From contig JACJYN010000002.1 in NCBI GenBank assembly GCA_020636095.1, positions 1,550,001 to 1,614,000 of the forward strand: a DNA stretch of 64,000 bases, written 5' to 3'. The notes below the pieces were generated by a model. It ran no database searches. It had not been told where the DNA came from and was given only the letters and a program-made list of their open reading frames with translations. Shown piece after piece: positions 46,203-54,327 of the stretch; the first letter of the stretch is position 1; each line of letters opens with the position of its first letter. The stretch comes from Lewinellaceae bacterium. GTDB lineage: Bacteria; Bacteroidota; Bacteroidia; Chitinophagales; Saprospiraceae. The translations under genes were made by a program, and so were the position numbers.

Positions 46203-47261
46203 CTATAGCAGGGGGCAGAAATATTTGTTGTTAAAGCAAACTCGGCTGATAATGTACCTGATCGTGAATTCCGGCCCGCCCCGGCGCAAAGTCGCCACAT
46301 TGAAGTCCGACAGGTTTATATCATAAGAAAAGCTGCCATGTATCCGGTCCACCTGTACTTCCAGTGCCGGAAATACAGCGTCTCCGAATTCCTTGTTGAA
46401 TCGGTAACCGCAACTCAATGCCACCGAGAGTTGATTGCCCGGAGTGCGGTCAATGTAGACTCTGCCCCCCAAGGCGGCCAGCCACTCGCGGTAGGGGCCC
46501 TGAAACTGGAAGTTCAGGTTGGCAAATACATCCACGATATCGCCGGCCTGTTTATTGGCTAACAAATAGGGGCTATACCTTATAAATAGCTTGGAGTCGC
46601 CGTTATTGCCAAAGCTCTGATCCGGCCGGTTGAGATGGAAAATGCCGATCCCTACATCCAGGTAAGAGCGCTTGCTCAGGTCATTGACGATCTCACAGCT
46701 GCTGTAGTCCTGAAAACGGAAGTTAATCCCGGCGCTTAAGTCGCCAAATGTATTGCTAAAAGCGGGAAAATCTTCTCCATGGTTTTTGGAAGGGTCGCCT
46801 ACACTAGTTAAGGGGTCGTACTGAGCATCAAAAGTAAGCTTATCCAGGTCGAAACCCCGGCGGGTGAACCCAGCCTGGACTCCGGCGGTCAGAAAAGCAA
46901 AACTGGCCAGCTGGTGCGTGTACGAACCACTGAAGTTGAGGTTGGCCAGGTTGAGGCGGGAAAGCCCTGCCTGATCATAGTTGAAGGCCATGCCGGCGGC
47001 AAAGAACCCATTCTTGTCATACCTTTTGGGAATTTTGATGTCCCCACCGGCAGAGAAAGTGAGATAATCAACAGGGACGGCGCTCCACTGGCTTCTCACA
47101 TTGGCAGCAAGGCGGGTATTGCCTCTGAATACCCCGGTCAGGGCGGGATTGAGATTGGAGGGAGAATAGGCAAACTGAGAGAAATGTAAATCCTGGGCAT
47201 GAAGCCCGGAAACCACCCAGAAAGCCAATAACCAAAGGTATAATATCCTTTTCAAGGTCAA
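46203..47261 (-). CDS. Type IX secretion system membrane protein PorP/SprF family
   Basis: 352 residues. Outer-membrane beta-barrel beginning with a signal peptide (KRILYLWLLAFWVVSGLHAQ) and the family hallmark QDLHFSQFAYSPSNLNPALTGVFRGNTRLAANVRSQWSAV, then alternating amphipathic strands. No ATG is available; the start is TTG at 47261 or 47255. It is the first gene of a minus-strand operon with an OmpA-like protein and the giant adhesin. In Flavobacterium johnsoniae, SprF is needed to export the adhesin SprB, so this copy probably serves the adhesin here. A 227-base gap, with nothing recognisable in it, separates it from the next gene. Confidence 0.95.
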   Translation of the reverse strand: MTLKRILYLWLLAFWVVSGLHAQDLHFSQFAYSPSNLNPALTGVFRGNTRLAANVRSQWSAVPVDYLTFSAGGDIKIPKRYDKNGFFAAGMAFNYDQAGLSRLNLANLNFSGSYTHQLASFAFLTAGVQAGFTRRGFDLDKLTFDAQYDPLTSVGDPSKNHGEDFPAFSNTFGDLSAGINFRFQDYSSCEIVNDLSKRSYLDVGIGIFHLNRPDQSFGNNGDSKLFIRYSPYLLANKQAGDIVDVFANLNFQFQGPYREWLAALGGRVYIDRTPGNQLSVALSCGYRFNKEFGDAVFPALEVQVDRIHGSFSYDINLSDFNVATLRRGGPEFTIRYIISRVCFNNKYFCPLL

Positions 47262-47538
47262 TTGGTTTTGGTTAAAGTTAAACTAATAGAGCCTTTCCCA
47301 CATTTTGAGCCAGGAAAGGATAGTTGCGCTTCCGGGTTGTGCCCAAAATAAGGAAAAACTATTTTTTCATCACGGATTTCGGAATATTAAATTCAGCCAC
47401 CTCAATGTGTGCTCTAATGTTATTGTCCATAGGGGGAGTAAAGACGGGAAACTTTGATACAATTCTGTGTACGAGGGGAAAGGGTAATTCGTTACATGAA
47501 AATTAAAAAAAATATCCCAGAAAAAAAACTTTACGGTT

Positions 47539-47732
47539 CAGTTATACACCCCTCGGCCACCAGAAGTGATTTTTGTCGCTTTCTTTTTGCGCCCTGCGGC
47601 GTTGATCCCGCTTTTTAGAAAAAAGCGGGACGCCGTAGCTGCGGCTATGCCTGTGCTTTTCGCCTTGCAGGCCACAAAAATAAAATTGCCAAAATTTCAC
47701 CTCTGATAACCGAGGGGTGTATATTTATCGGC
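47539..47732. mobile_element. Palindromic MITE-like element
   Basis: Perfect 14-bp terminal inverted repeats TATACACCCCTCGG (47539-47552) and complement (47719-47732). Inside, imperfect matching arms (GAAGTGATTTTTG versus CAAAATTTCACCTC) and a central GC-rich hairpin (CCCGCTTTTTAGAAAAAAGCGGG). No coding capacity. Confidence 0.6.
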
Positions 47733-47888
47733 GAGGCCCAAAGGCCGGGCTTTGCGGCTCTTTGAACGAGCCTGCAAAAAAGGCTCCCGTCTCAGGTTGG
47801 ACAAAGCTACGGAGGCATGTACGTTTAAGCGCCAATGGCAGCCCCTGGGCGTGTGCGGTGTACGAGGTTGTCCAACCTTGGACGAGTA

Positions 47889-48126
47889 GCTAAAAAGGCT
47901 ACCATTCCAGGGTTGGACGAGTTCGCGGTTCGGTATTCGCTGTTCGCAACCGCGGCAGGCTGCCTGGGCTTACCTGCTTCTAACCGTGTCCAACCTTAGA
48001 CGAGTCGCTAAAAAGGCTACCATTCCAGGGTTGGACGAGTTCGCGGTTCGGTATTCGCTGTTCGCAACCGCGGCAGGCTGCCTGGGCTTACCTGCTTCTA
48101 ACCGTGTCCAACCTTAGACGGGTAGC
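47889..48126. repeat. Two tandem 118-bp dispersed repeats
   Basis: Unit starts at 47889 and 48007 (GCTAAAAAGGCTACC) and begins to repeat again at 48127. Each unit has the GCTACC...TTGGAC end, four heptad words (TTCGCGG, TTCGGTA, TTCGCTG type), the palindrome CAGGC-T-GCCTG, and GTGTCCAACCTTAGACG. The two copies are almost identical to each other and to the inverted copy at 21853-21963. Confidence 0.9.
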
Positions 48127-48439
48127 CGCTAAAAAAAATAAAACCCTGGCCTTCATTAAATAAAGAATTTTCTTATTTTGCAATCGTTTGCTTTCAGGTT
48201 CCCTAAATAGTTAGCCTCTTTTCATCCAAGACTTTTCAAAAGCAGGAAACTTATTACAGAAGGCATCGTTATTACATTATAGTTTTTCCCATGTATTGAA
48301 TATAGAGCGTTGATTTTCTTTGCTCCATCCCACATCTAATGATCTTCTTTTGGCGCTTTTTCAAAAGGGCATCGACCATGCTGTTATCCCAATCTGGCAT
48401 AGCGCCCTATCTGGTTCGTCAATTTCAAAATCATTAAGC

Positions 48440-49420
48440 GTGAAAAGAACATTACTATTTACCGTATTGATCCTGGCCATCAGCCAGGTAGAAGCGAAGG
48501 TCATTTTCGTCACCGTTGGCGGCGCCGGAAACGGTACATCCTGGGCAACAGCTATGGGCGGCCTCCACCGGGCCCTGGAAATGGCCCAGGCAGGGGACCA
48601 GATATGGGTGTCGAAAGGAACTTACCGGACGGCCGACAACAATGACCGGTCCAGGTCTTTTGTCCTGAAGGCTGGCGTAGCGTTATATGGCGGCTTCGCC
48701 GGGTTTGAAACCTCCATTGATCAAAGAAACCTCCTGGATAACATCACCTACTTAAGCGGTGAAATCGGAACCTCTTCTTTGCAAGACAACGCCTTCACTG
48801 TGGTATTTTGCATTAATGTTGGCGACAAAGCCGTTGTTGACGGTTTTTATATCACCGGGGGAGCGGCCAACGGGTCGGATGAGGCGCAGCACCTGGAGTT
48901 CCGGGGCGCCGGCATGATAAACCTGGCAACCGACGGCCAATCCAGCAGCCCGAGTATTCGGAACTGTACAATCACCAGAAATTACGCTCGGGAAGGCGCC
49001 GGTATGCTCAACCTGGCGATGAAAAAGGGCGCCTGTGAGCCGGCCATTTCGCATTGTTCTTTCATCAATAATAAGGCGGACCTGGACGGCGGTGCAATTA
49101 TGAACATCAGTATTGACGGGAATTGCAGCCCGGAAATTACCGACTGCCTATTCGAAGTAAATGTAGCTTCCTACGGAGCAGGCATATTCAACGAGCCCAG
49201 GGGCGGAAGTGTGAGCCCTGTTATACGATCCAATATTTTCAAAAACAATAAAGCGATGGTTCGGAGTGGCAGCATCCACAATGAATACTCAAGCGATGGT
49301 TCCTGCCAGCCCGTTATCGGAAGCAATTATTTTGAAGGAAATACCGCTTCAGTAGGGCAGGAAAAAAATTCATCTGCGACACAAAAAGCGAAAGACGACA
49401 ACCCTGCCGGATACAAATAA
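48440..49420 (+). CDS. Secreted right-handed beta-helix protein, paralogue 1
   Basis: 326 residues from a GTG at 48440 (no ATG precedes the signal peptide VKRTLLFTVLILAISQVEA). The mature protein starts KVIFVTVGGAGNGTSWATAMGGLHRAL and continues in pectate-lyase-like coils: IWVSKGTYRT, GGFAGFETSIDQRN, TYLSGEIG, VDGFYITGGAANG, then repeated NCTITRNYAREGAGM-type rungs. Asn/Ser/Gly-rich rungs suggest a carbohydrate-binding or structural surface protein. No T9SS domain is present at the C-terminus, so it may stay periplasmic or leave by another route. It is a paralogue of the gene at 53160, with which it shares the leader and nearly identical signal-peptide DNA. Confidence 0.85.
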   Translation: MKRTLLFTVLILAISQVEAKVIFVTVGGAGNGTSWATAMGGLHRALEMAQAGDQIWVSKGTYRTADNNDRSRSFVLKAGVALYGGFAGFETSIDQRNLLDNITYLSGEIGTSSLQDNAFTVVFCINVGDKAVVDGFYITGGAANGSDEAQHLEFRGAGMINLATDGQSSSPSIRNCTITRNYAREGAGMLNLAMKKGACEPAISHCSFINNKADLDGGAIMNISIDGNCSPEITDCLFEVNVASYGAGIFNEPRGGSVSPVIRSNIFKNNKAMVRSGSIHNEYSSDGSCQPVIGSNYFEGNTASVGQEKNSSATQKAKDDNPAGYK

Positions 49421-49589
49421 CAGTGGTTATATTGGCAACGTAAAAAGGAAACGAGTGTCCGTCTAAAGCTGGACAGAAGAATGGGCTGGGGTTGTGTACG
49501 ATGTGTGCGGAGACTCAGTGGGAGCCCTTGTGTGTACGATGTACGAGACTGTCCGTTAGACTGGTGCGCCGGGAAAACTGCTCACTCAC

Positions 49590-49618
49590 TGTGCGAACAC
49601 CGAATTGTGAACTCCGAA
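49590..49618. repeat. Short run of heptad words at the end of the OmpA-like gene
   Basis: GCGAACA, CCGAATT, GTGAACT, CCGAACT: four words of the YCGAAYN family, 16 bases outside the stop of the neighbouring gene. A diverged GTCCGTCTAAAGCTGGACAG copy lies at 49456. Confidence 0.5.
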
Positions 49619-49633
49619 CTCCGGCGCCCCCCG

Positions 49634-52291
49634 TTAAGGTTCTTGCTCCTGGGTAATCGTTTCTGTTGGATCAGGGCTACCGGTGATCGCATCACCTTTC
49701 GACAGATCCACAATTTCCACCCGGCGGTCGAGAGCCGGGCCAATCCCCCAGATGGAGTTAGGGTCATTATCCGGATAGGTACTGCCGGCTCTGGATTCTC
49801 CCAGCGGCAATTCCCTGACAATATACTTATCGCCGATGTAGTCCTTCAGCACTCTCCCATCCTGGGTGTACGATTCCAGGTAAGTACGTATACACTGAAT
49901 CCGGCGTTTACTGAGCAGCCGGTTGTATATGTCATTCCCCCGGGGGCTACAATAGCCCTGAATCTCTATGACCAGTTGTTCATCCTCTCCCATATAATCC
50001 ACGTATTCCAGTAGGGACTTGGCGAGGTTATCCAGCGTGCTCAGGCCGCCGCTGACTTCACGGTCAAAAAAGGCATTTACCTTACGTTCCTCCGAAGGAT
50101 CATTATTCTTTAGAAAATCATCCCGGTTCTCCAAATACCGGCTAATCGCATCGTCAAAGCCCTGCCGGGTCTGGTCGGCCCGCCGATTAAACCGCAAGGG
50201 CATATCGTGGTCAAAATAGAGGACAATAGGCAGGGGCAATTCCGGCGTTTGCGCCTTCATTCCTATTTTCAATTCCACTTTCCCGCAAAGCCGCAGCATA
50301 TTTTCCGTATCCGAAAGCGTATAGCTGAAGGCCGTATCTACAGGAAGATAAGCTTGGGCCTTGGCCGGTGGCCTGGTAGACTGATCCTGCATTCCATAGT
50401 CAGGGCCGGACTGGCTCGCATCGGCAACCAGGCTGATCTTGTAATTCACATTGGGTTCTATACGGAACACGTTGTTTCCCTGCCCCGCCCCTACCGGAGC
50501 GCCCGATTCAGCCACGGTAACGGTTACAGAAGCTCCCGTGAGTATCCTGTCACTGGATAGGTCATAGGCAATCACTTTCATATCCAACCAGGCTGGGTAA
50601 AAGGGCTCAGGCTTCCAAACGATCTTTTTCTCCTCGTTTAGATACTGATCCTCGGAAAGGTCAAATTGTTTAGAACGAGATAGGTTGGAGGCTACACTCC
50701 GGGCAACCACTTCATAACTATGGTGAAGCTGAACCGTAAAGGAGGCGTTTCCTCTGCCGTTAATAGTTTTTGGTTCTCCCACCAGGCTACGCTGTCCGCA
50801 GGATAATTCGTATAGCTCGACGACCTTCTCGATTGGATTATTTTCATCACAATCCTCCAAACTAACCTCAATCGACCGGTCCACCTTATTGCCCATGGTA
50901 TAAATATCGGTGCAACAGAATTCCAACTCTTCTACAAAACGAAAAGAGCGGGGCCGGTCGGAGGCAAAGTATTCGTGCTTTCCATCTGCTGTCAGAAAGA
51001 AGTACTCATCATTATAGCCGCTGTTATAGGGGCTGCCCATATTTTCAGGAACCGACCAGGAACCGTCCTGGTATTGGCTGTAAAAAATATCGTATTCGCC
51101 AAAACTAGGTGGCGCATCAGAGCTGAAATAGAGCCGTTGAGAAGGGTCGTGAAAGAAAGGAGTGGCTTCATGCCATTTTGTATTGATGGCCGAGAGGTTT
51201 TCAGGATCCCCCAGCGTGGCATCTTCCCGGACCTCCGCCCGCCAAATGTCCAGCCCCCCCTGAGTGCCTGGCCGGTCGGAGGAGAAGTACAACCACTCTC
51301 TGCCGGTGGCACAGTCGAAGCTAATACTGGGCTGGGTAGTGGTAAATTCATTATTTTCAGCACTGACTGACAGCTTTTGGGGCATACCCCAACTACCGTC
51401 GCTGAGGCGCCGGCGCATGTAAAGCCAGCAATTAAAATCCTCTCCTTCCTGCATGCACTGGGTAAAAAACTTCAGGCTGCCATCCTGGCTAAAGGCGGTG
51501 TGCAAGGTATGTACCTTATCGGCGTTGTAGATGCCTTGTTCGGGTAATACGGTAACAAAGGTGTCTGTCAATTCCACACTACTTACCGGATCGATACCCT
51601 CAACAAATTCCGCCATCATGTTTTTGGAATAGAACTGCGGCTGGCTGGGGTTTTTGAAGCCTTTAGGCAAAAAGCGGAGCGACGAGAAATACAAGGTATC
51701 TCCTATGCGTACCGGCGCCAGGTCAGAATATCCAGAATTGATGCCCCTGGCCAGGCGGTAAAGGCTATCGGTGCGTACAACGGGTGCATTCCGCAAAGAA
51801 TCACAGCTGATTATCCCGGACTCCGCCGCTTGTTTGAAACGCTCCTTCACCTTAGCTTCTCCTTCAATATCCCGGAAAAGCCCTTCACTAATAAAAAGTT
51901 GATATATATCGAGTGCCAGGCTGTAATTAGAAGGATTATCCTGGGCCAGGTTCTGCAACATTTTAGCCTGGTTGAACAGTGCGCGCGCATAGATGTTCTT
52001 GTCTACGTCTTTTGCCTCCCGGCCGAGCTCACTGTACAAGTCTCTGGCCTTGGAGAAATAGTTGAGCCGCTGCGCCGCCTGTGCATAGCTGAACTTTACT
52101 TTCAGGGTATCCCCTTTGTAAGCGCCCTTGGATGCATAACTCAGGACCGTCTCATAACACCTGTAAGCATTATAATAGTCCCGGTTCTGAAATGATTCAT
52201 CACCAGCTTCCAGAACTTGCTTGAGGGATTGGCTATTGCCTGAAAAGGGCAGGGCCAGGAACACCAAGAGGGACAAGAATAGGATTCTCAT
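49634..52291 (-). CDS. TPR-PD40-OmpA envelope protein (PorE-like), paralogue B
   Basis: 885 residues with signal peptide (MRILFLSLLVFLALPFSGNSQ). The same order of parts as the 970-residue protein: TPR helices (YYNAYRCYETVLSY), PD40 propeller blades (DLAPVRIGDTLYFSSLRF, EWLYFSSDRPGTQGGLDIWRAE, RLYFSSDAPPSFGEYDIF), Ig-like regulatory domains, and a C-terminal OmpA-like domain (VIEIQGYCSPRGNDIYNRLLSKRRIQCIRTYLE, ALDRRVEIVDL). The N-terminal 120 residues of the two proteins are strikingly similar, so this is a local duplication, but this copy has no PorP or adhesin partner beside it. Its neighbours are the two beta-helix genes. Confidence 0.9.
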   Translation of the reverse strand: MRILFLSLLVFLALPFSGNSQSLKQVLEAGDESFQNRDYYNAYRCYETVLSYASKGAYKGDTLKVKFSYAQAAQRLNYFSKARDLYSELGREAKDVDKNIYARALFNQAKMLQNLAQDNPSNYSLALDIYQLFISEGLFRDIEGEAKVKERFKQAAESGIISCDSLRNAPVVRTDSLYRLARGINSGYSDLAPVRIGDTLYFSSLRFLPKGFKNPSQPQFYSKNMMAEFVEGIDPVSSVELTDTFVTVLPEQGIYNADKVHTLHTAFSQDGSLKFFTQCMQEGEDFNCWLYMRRRLSDGSWGMPQKLSVSAENNEFTTTQPSISFDCATGREWLYFSSDRPGTQGGLDIWRAEVREDATLGDPENLSAINTKWHEATPFFHDPSQRLYFSSDAPPSFGEYDIFYSQYQDGSWSVPENMGSPYNSGYNDEYFFLTADGKHEYFASDRPRSFRFVEELEFCCTDIYTMGNKVDRSIEVSLEDCDENNPIEKVVELYELSCGQRSLVGEPKTINGRGNASFTVQLHHSYEVVARSVASNLSRSKQFDLSEDQYLNEEKKIVWKPEPFYPAWLDMKVIAYDLSSDRILTGASVTVTVAESGAPVGAGQGNNVFRIEPNVNYKISLVADASQSGPDYGMQDQSTRPPAKAQAYLPVDTAFSYTLSDTENMLRLCGKVELKIGMKAQTPELPLPIVLYFDHDMPLRFNRRADQTRQGFDDAISRYLENRDDFLKNNDPSEERKVNAFFDREVSGGLSTLDNLAKSLLEYVDYMGEDEQLVIEIQGYCSPRGNDIYNRLLSKRRIQCIRTYLESYTQDGRVLKDYIGDKYIVRELPLGESRAGSTYPDNDPNSIWGIGPALDRRVEIVDLSKGDAITGSPDPTETITQEQEP

Positions 52292-53159
52292 AATTAATGC
52301 TTTGCCTTTAAAATTATAGATTAGGCCGTCCTTCTTTCATTTTTGGGCAATGGAAACTTGGGTTGCTATTTCCTGGTACCGCCAAAATAAAGAAAAACAA
52401 TTGTTAAGTACCGGATTTCGGGAAAATTATTAGGTTAAAGTCGGGGGTTAGCCGTCCATTTTACTTTTGGGTGGCCCTGAAAGACACTTTACACCAAGTT
52501 TTCATACGTATGCGCCAGGGAAATGTTTCAGTATTAGTAAAGTGTGTTCAAGCTTTCGTCCAGAGGCTGGAAGACAGATCAACTACTCCCCACTTTACAG
52601 GATAAACACCCGCCTTGAAAGGCTTCCCTCCTGATTCAAATCTTCAAAATACGTATTATTAAAAATTTTATCTAATTTATTTGTTTGTTACTCCTAAATA
52701 TGCGTATATTGCGAAAGGTTATACCACAGGAAAGAATTTGTTAATTTTTAATATTATTTTTATAAGCGTGAAACAAATTCAGAAAAGTGGCCGTTAACTG
52801 TGTAGAATTTGTAAAAGATTCTATATATTTGTTTATCCCATTTTACACCTCAAAGCCAGATAGAAATAGTTAAGCGTGAAAAACGGATTTTTTTCGATCC
52901 CAATATCCCATTAGAAAAAAATCCATGTTTTGTTTTTTGTATTCGTATTTGACGACTCATCCCATGTCGTTAACTACCGAGAGTGCAAGCTCTCATTGTA
53001 TATCCCACATTTGTAATCTTCGTTTGACACCTCTTTTGACAGGAAGGTGTCCCATCCCAGCTTTACCCAAGACTTAGGTAAGTTACCATTCCAGTCATTT
53101 GAATCCCAAATTTTTCTCAAGGCGATTTTGTTATTTCCAACTTCAAAACTTTTTTGAGC
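52292..53159. other. 868-bp AT-rich region with promoter and repeated leader/start cassettes
   Basis: It separates the OmpA-like gene from the second beta-helix gene. It is more AT-rich than its surroundings. AAGCGTGAAA occurs at 52765 and 52873 and GAGCGTGAAA at the true start (53157). The first two open only tiny frames (52768-52797 and 52876-52914). A TAnnTTTG box lies at 52824. From about 53004 on, the sequence resembles the leader of the first beta-helix gene. Confidence 0.55.
52824..52831 (+). promoter_or_regulatory. Candidate -7 box upstream of beta-helix gene 2
   Basis: TATATTTG matches TAnnTTTG. It would give a long leader of about 320 nt. Confidence 0.35.
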
Positions 53160-54152
53160 GTGAAAAGAGTATTAATATTTACAGCATTGATCCTGGCCAT
53201 TAGCCAACTAAGCGCCCAGGTCATCTATGTGAAGAAAGGGGCAAACGGTAATGGTACTTCATGGGATCAGGCAATGGGCCTGCAGCAGGCTCTGTTGCGC
53301 GCCAAGGCCAAAGATCAGATTTGGGTGGCATCCGGAAAGTATTTCACCGCTAAAGACAGCGACCGCACCAAGTCTTTTGTTGTTCCCGACGGCGTCATGA
53401 TGTTCGGAGGCTTCGCCGGTTACGAAAAATCCGTTGATCAGAGAGACCCGATCAACAATCTGACTATCCTGAGCGGTGAGATTGGACAGCCTTCCAAGGA
53501 TGATAATGCTTACACCATAGTATATACCAAAAATGCAAGCAGTGCTACCGTGGTAGACGGCTTCGTGATCATGGGCGGCTCTGCAACCGGTTCTGCTTCT
53601 CAAAACCCGCTGCACCACAAAGGCGCCGGCTGGTACAATGACGCTACCAACGGCACTTCCAGCCCCAGCATCAGAAACTGCATTTTCATGGATAATATCG
53701 CTCGCGAAGGCGCAGGCATCTACAATTACGCCAGCAACGGCAATTGCGAGCCTTCTATCGAGAACTGCAAATTTATCCGCAATCTTTCTGACCTCGACGG
53801 CGGCGCAGTATTCAACGATGGCAACAACGGCAAATGCAGCCCTCATTTCATCAACTGCTTTTTTGAAGCAAATGAAGCTACTTACGGTGCGGGCATGTTC
53901 AATAAAGCTGACTATGGCAACGCTCAACCCCTGGTTAAGAATTGTGTTTTCGTCGCTAATGTAGCCTATATCCGCGCCAGCGGCGTCTACAACGACCGCA
54001 CCGCTTCTTCCAAAGGCACCTGCGAAGCGATCATGGTCGGTTGCCGCTTTGAGAAAAACAGCTCTTCGGTAGGTAATGAGATCAGCAGCCGGGTAGGCAG
54101 CTTCAATTTCTCCGGCATGGAAAACACCAATATCAAGTCTTCCGGCTATTAA
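53160..54152 (+). CDS. Secreted right-handed beta-helix protein, paralogue 2
   Basis: 330 residues from a GTG at 53160. Signal peptide VKRVLIFTALILAISQLSA, then QVIYVKKGANGNGTSWDQAMGLQQALLRAK and parallel beta-helix rungs (IWVASGKYFTAKDSDRTKSF, GGFAGYEKSVDQRD, NCIFMDNIAREGAGIYNYASNGNCEPSIENC). The same length and rung order as paralogue 1; about half the residues agree by eye. No T9SS domain. Such proteins are often annotated as choice-of-anchor or polymorphic-membrane-like; the function is unknown. A strong terminator follows. Confidence 0.87.
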   Translation: MKRVLIFTALILAISQLSAQVIYVKKGANGNGTSWDQAMGLQQALLRAKAKDQIWVASGKYFTAKDSDRTKSFVVPDGVMMFGGFAGYEKSVDQRDPINNLTILSGEIGQPSKDDNAYTIVYTKNASSATVVDGFVIMGGSATGSASQNPLHHKGAGWYNDATNGTSSPSIRNCIFMDNIAREGAGIYNYASNGNCEPSIENCKFIRNLSDLDGGAVFNDGNNGKCSPHFINCFFEANEATYGAGMFNKADYGNAQPLVKNCVFVANVAYIRASGVYNDRTASSKGTCEAIMVGCRFEKNSSSVGNEISSRVGSFNFSGMENTNIKSSGY

Positions 54153-54181
54153 GCAATAACTACGCTCTTTTTCGCTCAGGC

Positions 54182-54218
54182 AAAGGCCGCTCCCGGATGG
54201 GAGCGGCCTTTGTTTTTT
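54182..54218 (+). terminator. Intrinsic terminator after beta-helix gene 2
   Basis: AAAGGCCGCTCCC-GGAT-GGGAGCGGCCTTT (13-bp perfect stem, 54182-54211), then G and T6. Confidence 0.92.
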
Positions 54219-54283
54219 GGGTTATACTCCCCGCGGGCACAAGAAGTGTTTTTTGTCAAGCTGAGTTTTTTGGGGAAATTAGA

Positions 54284-54291
54284 TATATTTG
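54284..54291 (+). promoter_or_regulatory. Candidate -7 box for the NlpC/P60 gene
   Basis: TATATTTG, a perfect TAnnTTTG match, 37 bases before the chosen ATG at 54328. It also argues against an earlier start. Confidence 0.5.
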
Positions 54292-54327
54292 GACAAAAGC
54301 AGTTCACTCCTGCTTCAAATGCAGATT

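Larger units (their letters stand above)
47262..48439. other. 1.2-kb gene-free region packed with repeats
   Basis: No coding frame with protein-like composition. From left to right: about 270 bases of AT-rich presumed promoter DNA for the PorP operon; a 194-bp palindromic element (47539-47732); a GTTGGAC/GTCCAAC element (about 47790-47888); two tandem 118-bp dispersed repeats (47889-48126); and the leader of the beta-helix gene (about 48170-48439). Confidence 0.7.

Noticed and set aside
47889..48126. Possible CRISPR array (two 118-bp direct repeats)
   Set aside because: The units are contiguous with no spacers of constant length, are too long, and similar copies are dispersed; no cas genes are present.
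52768..52914. Tiny frames of 9 and 12 codons after AAGCGTGAAA
   Set aside because: Too short and without signal-peptide character to call genes; reported only as decayed start cassettes.
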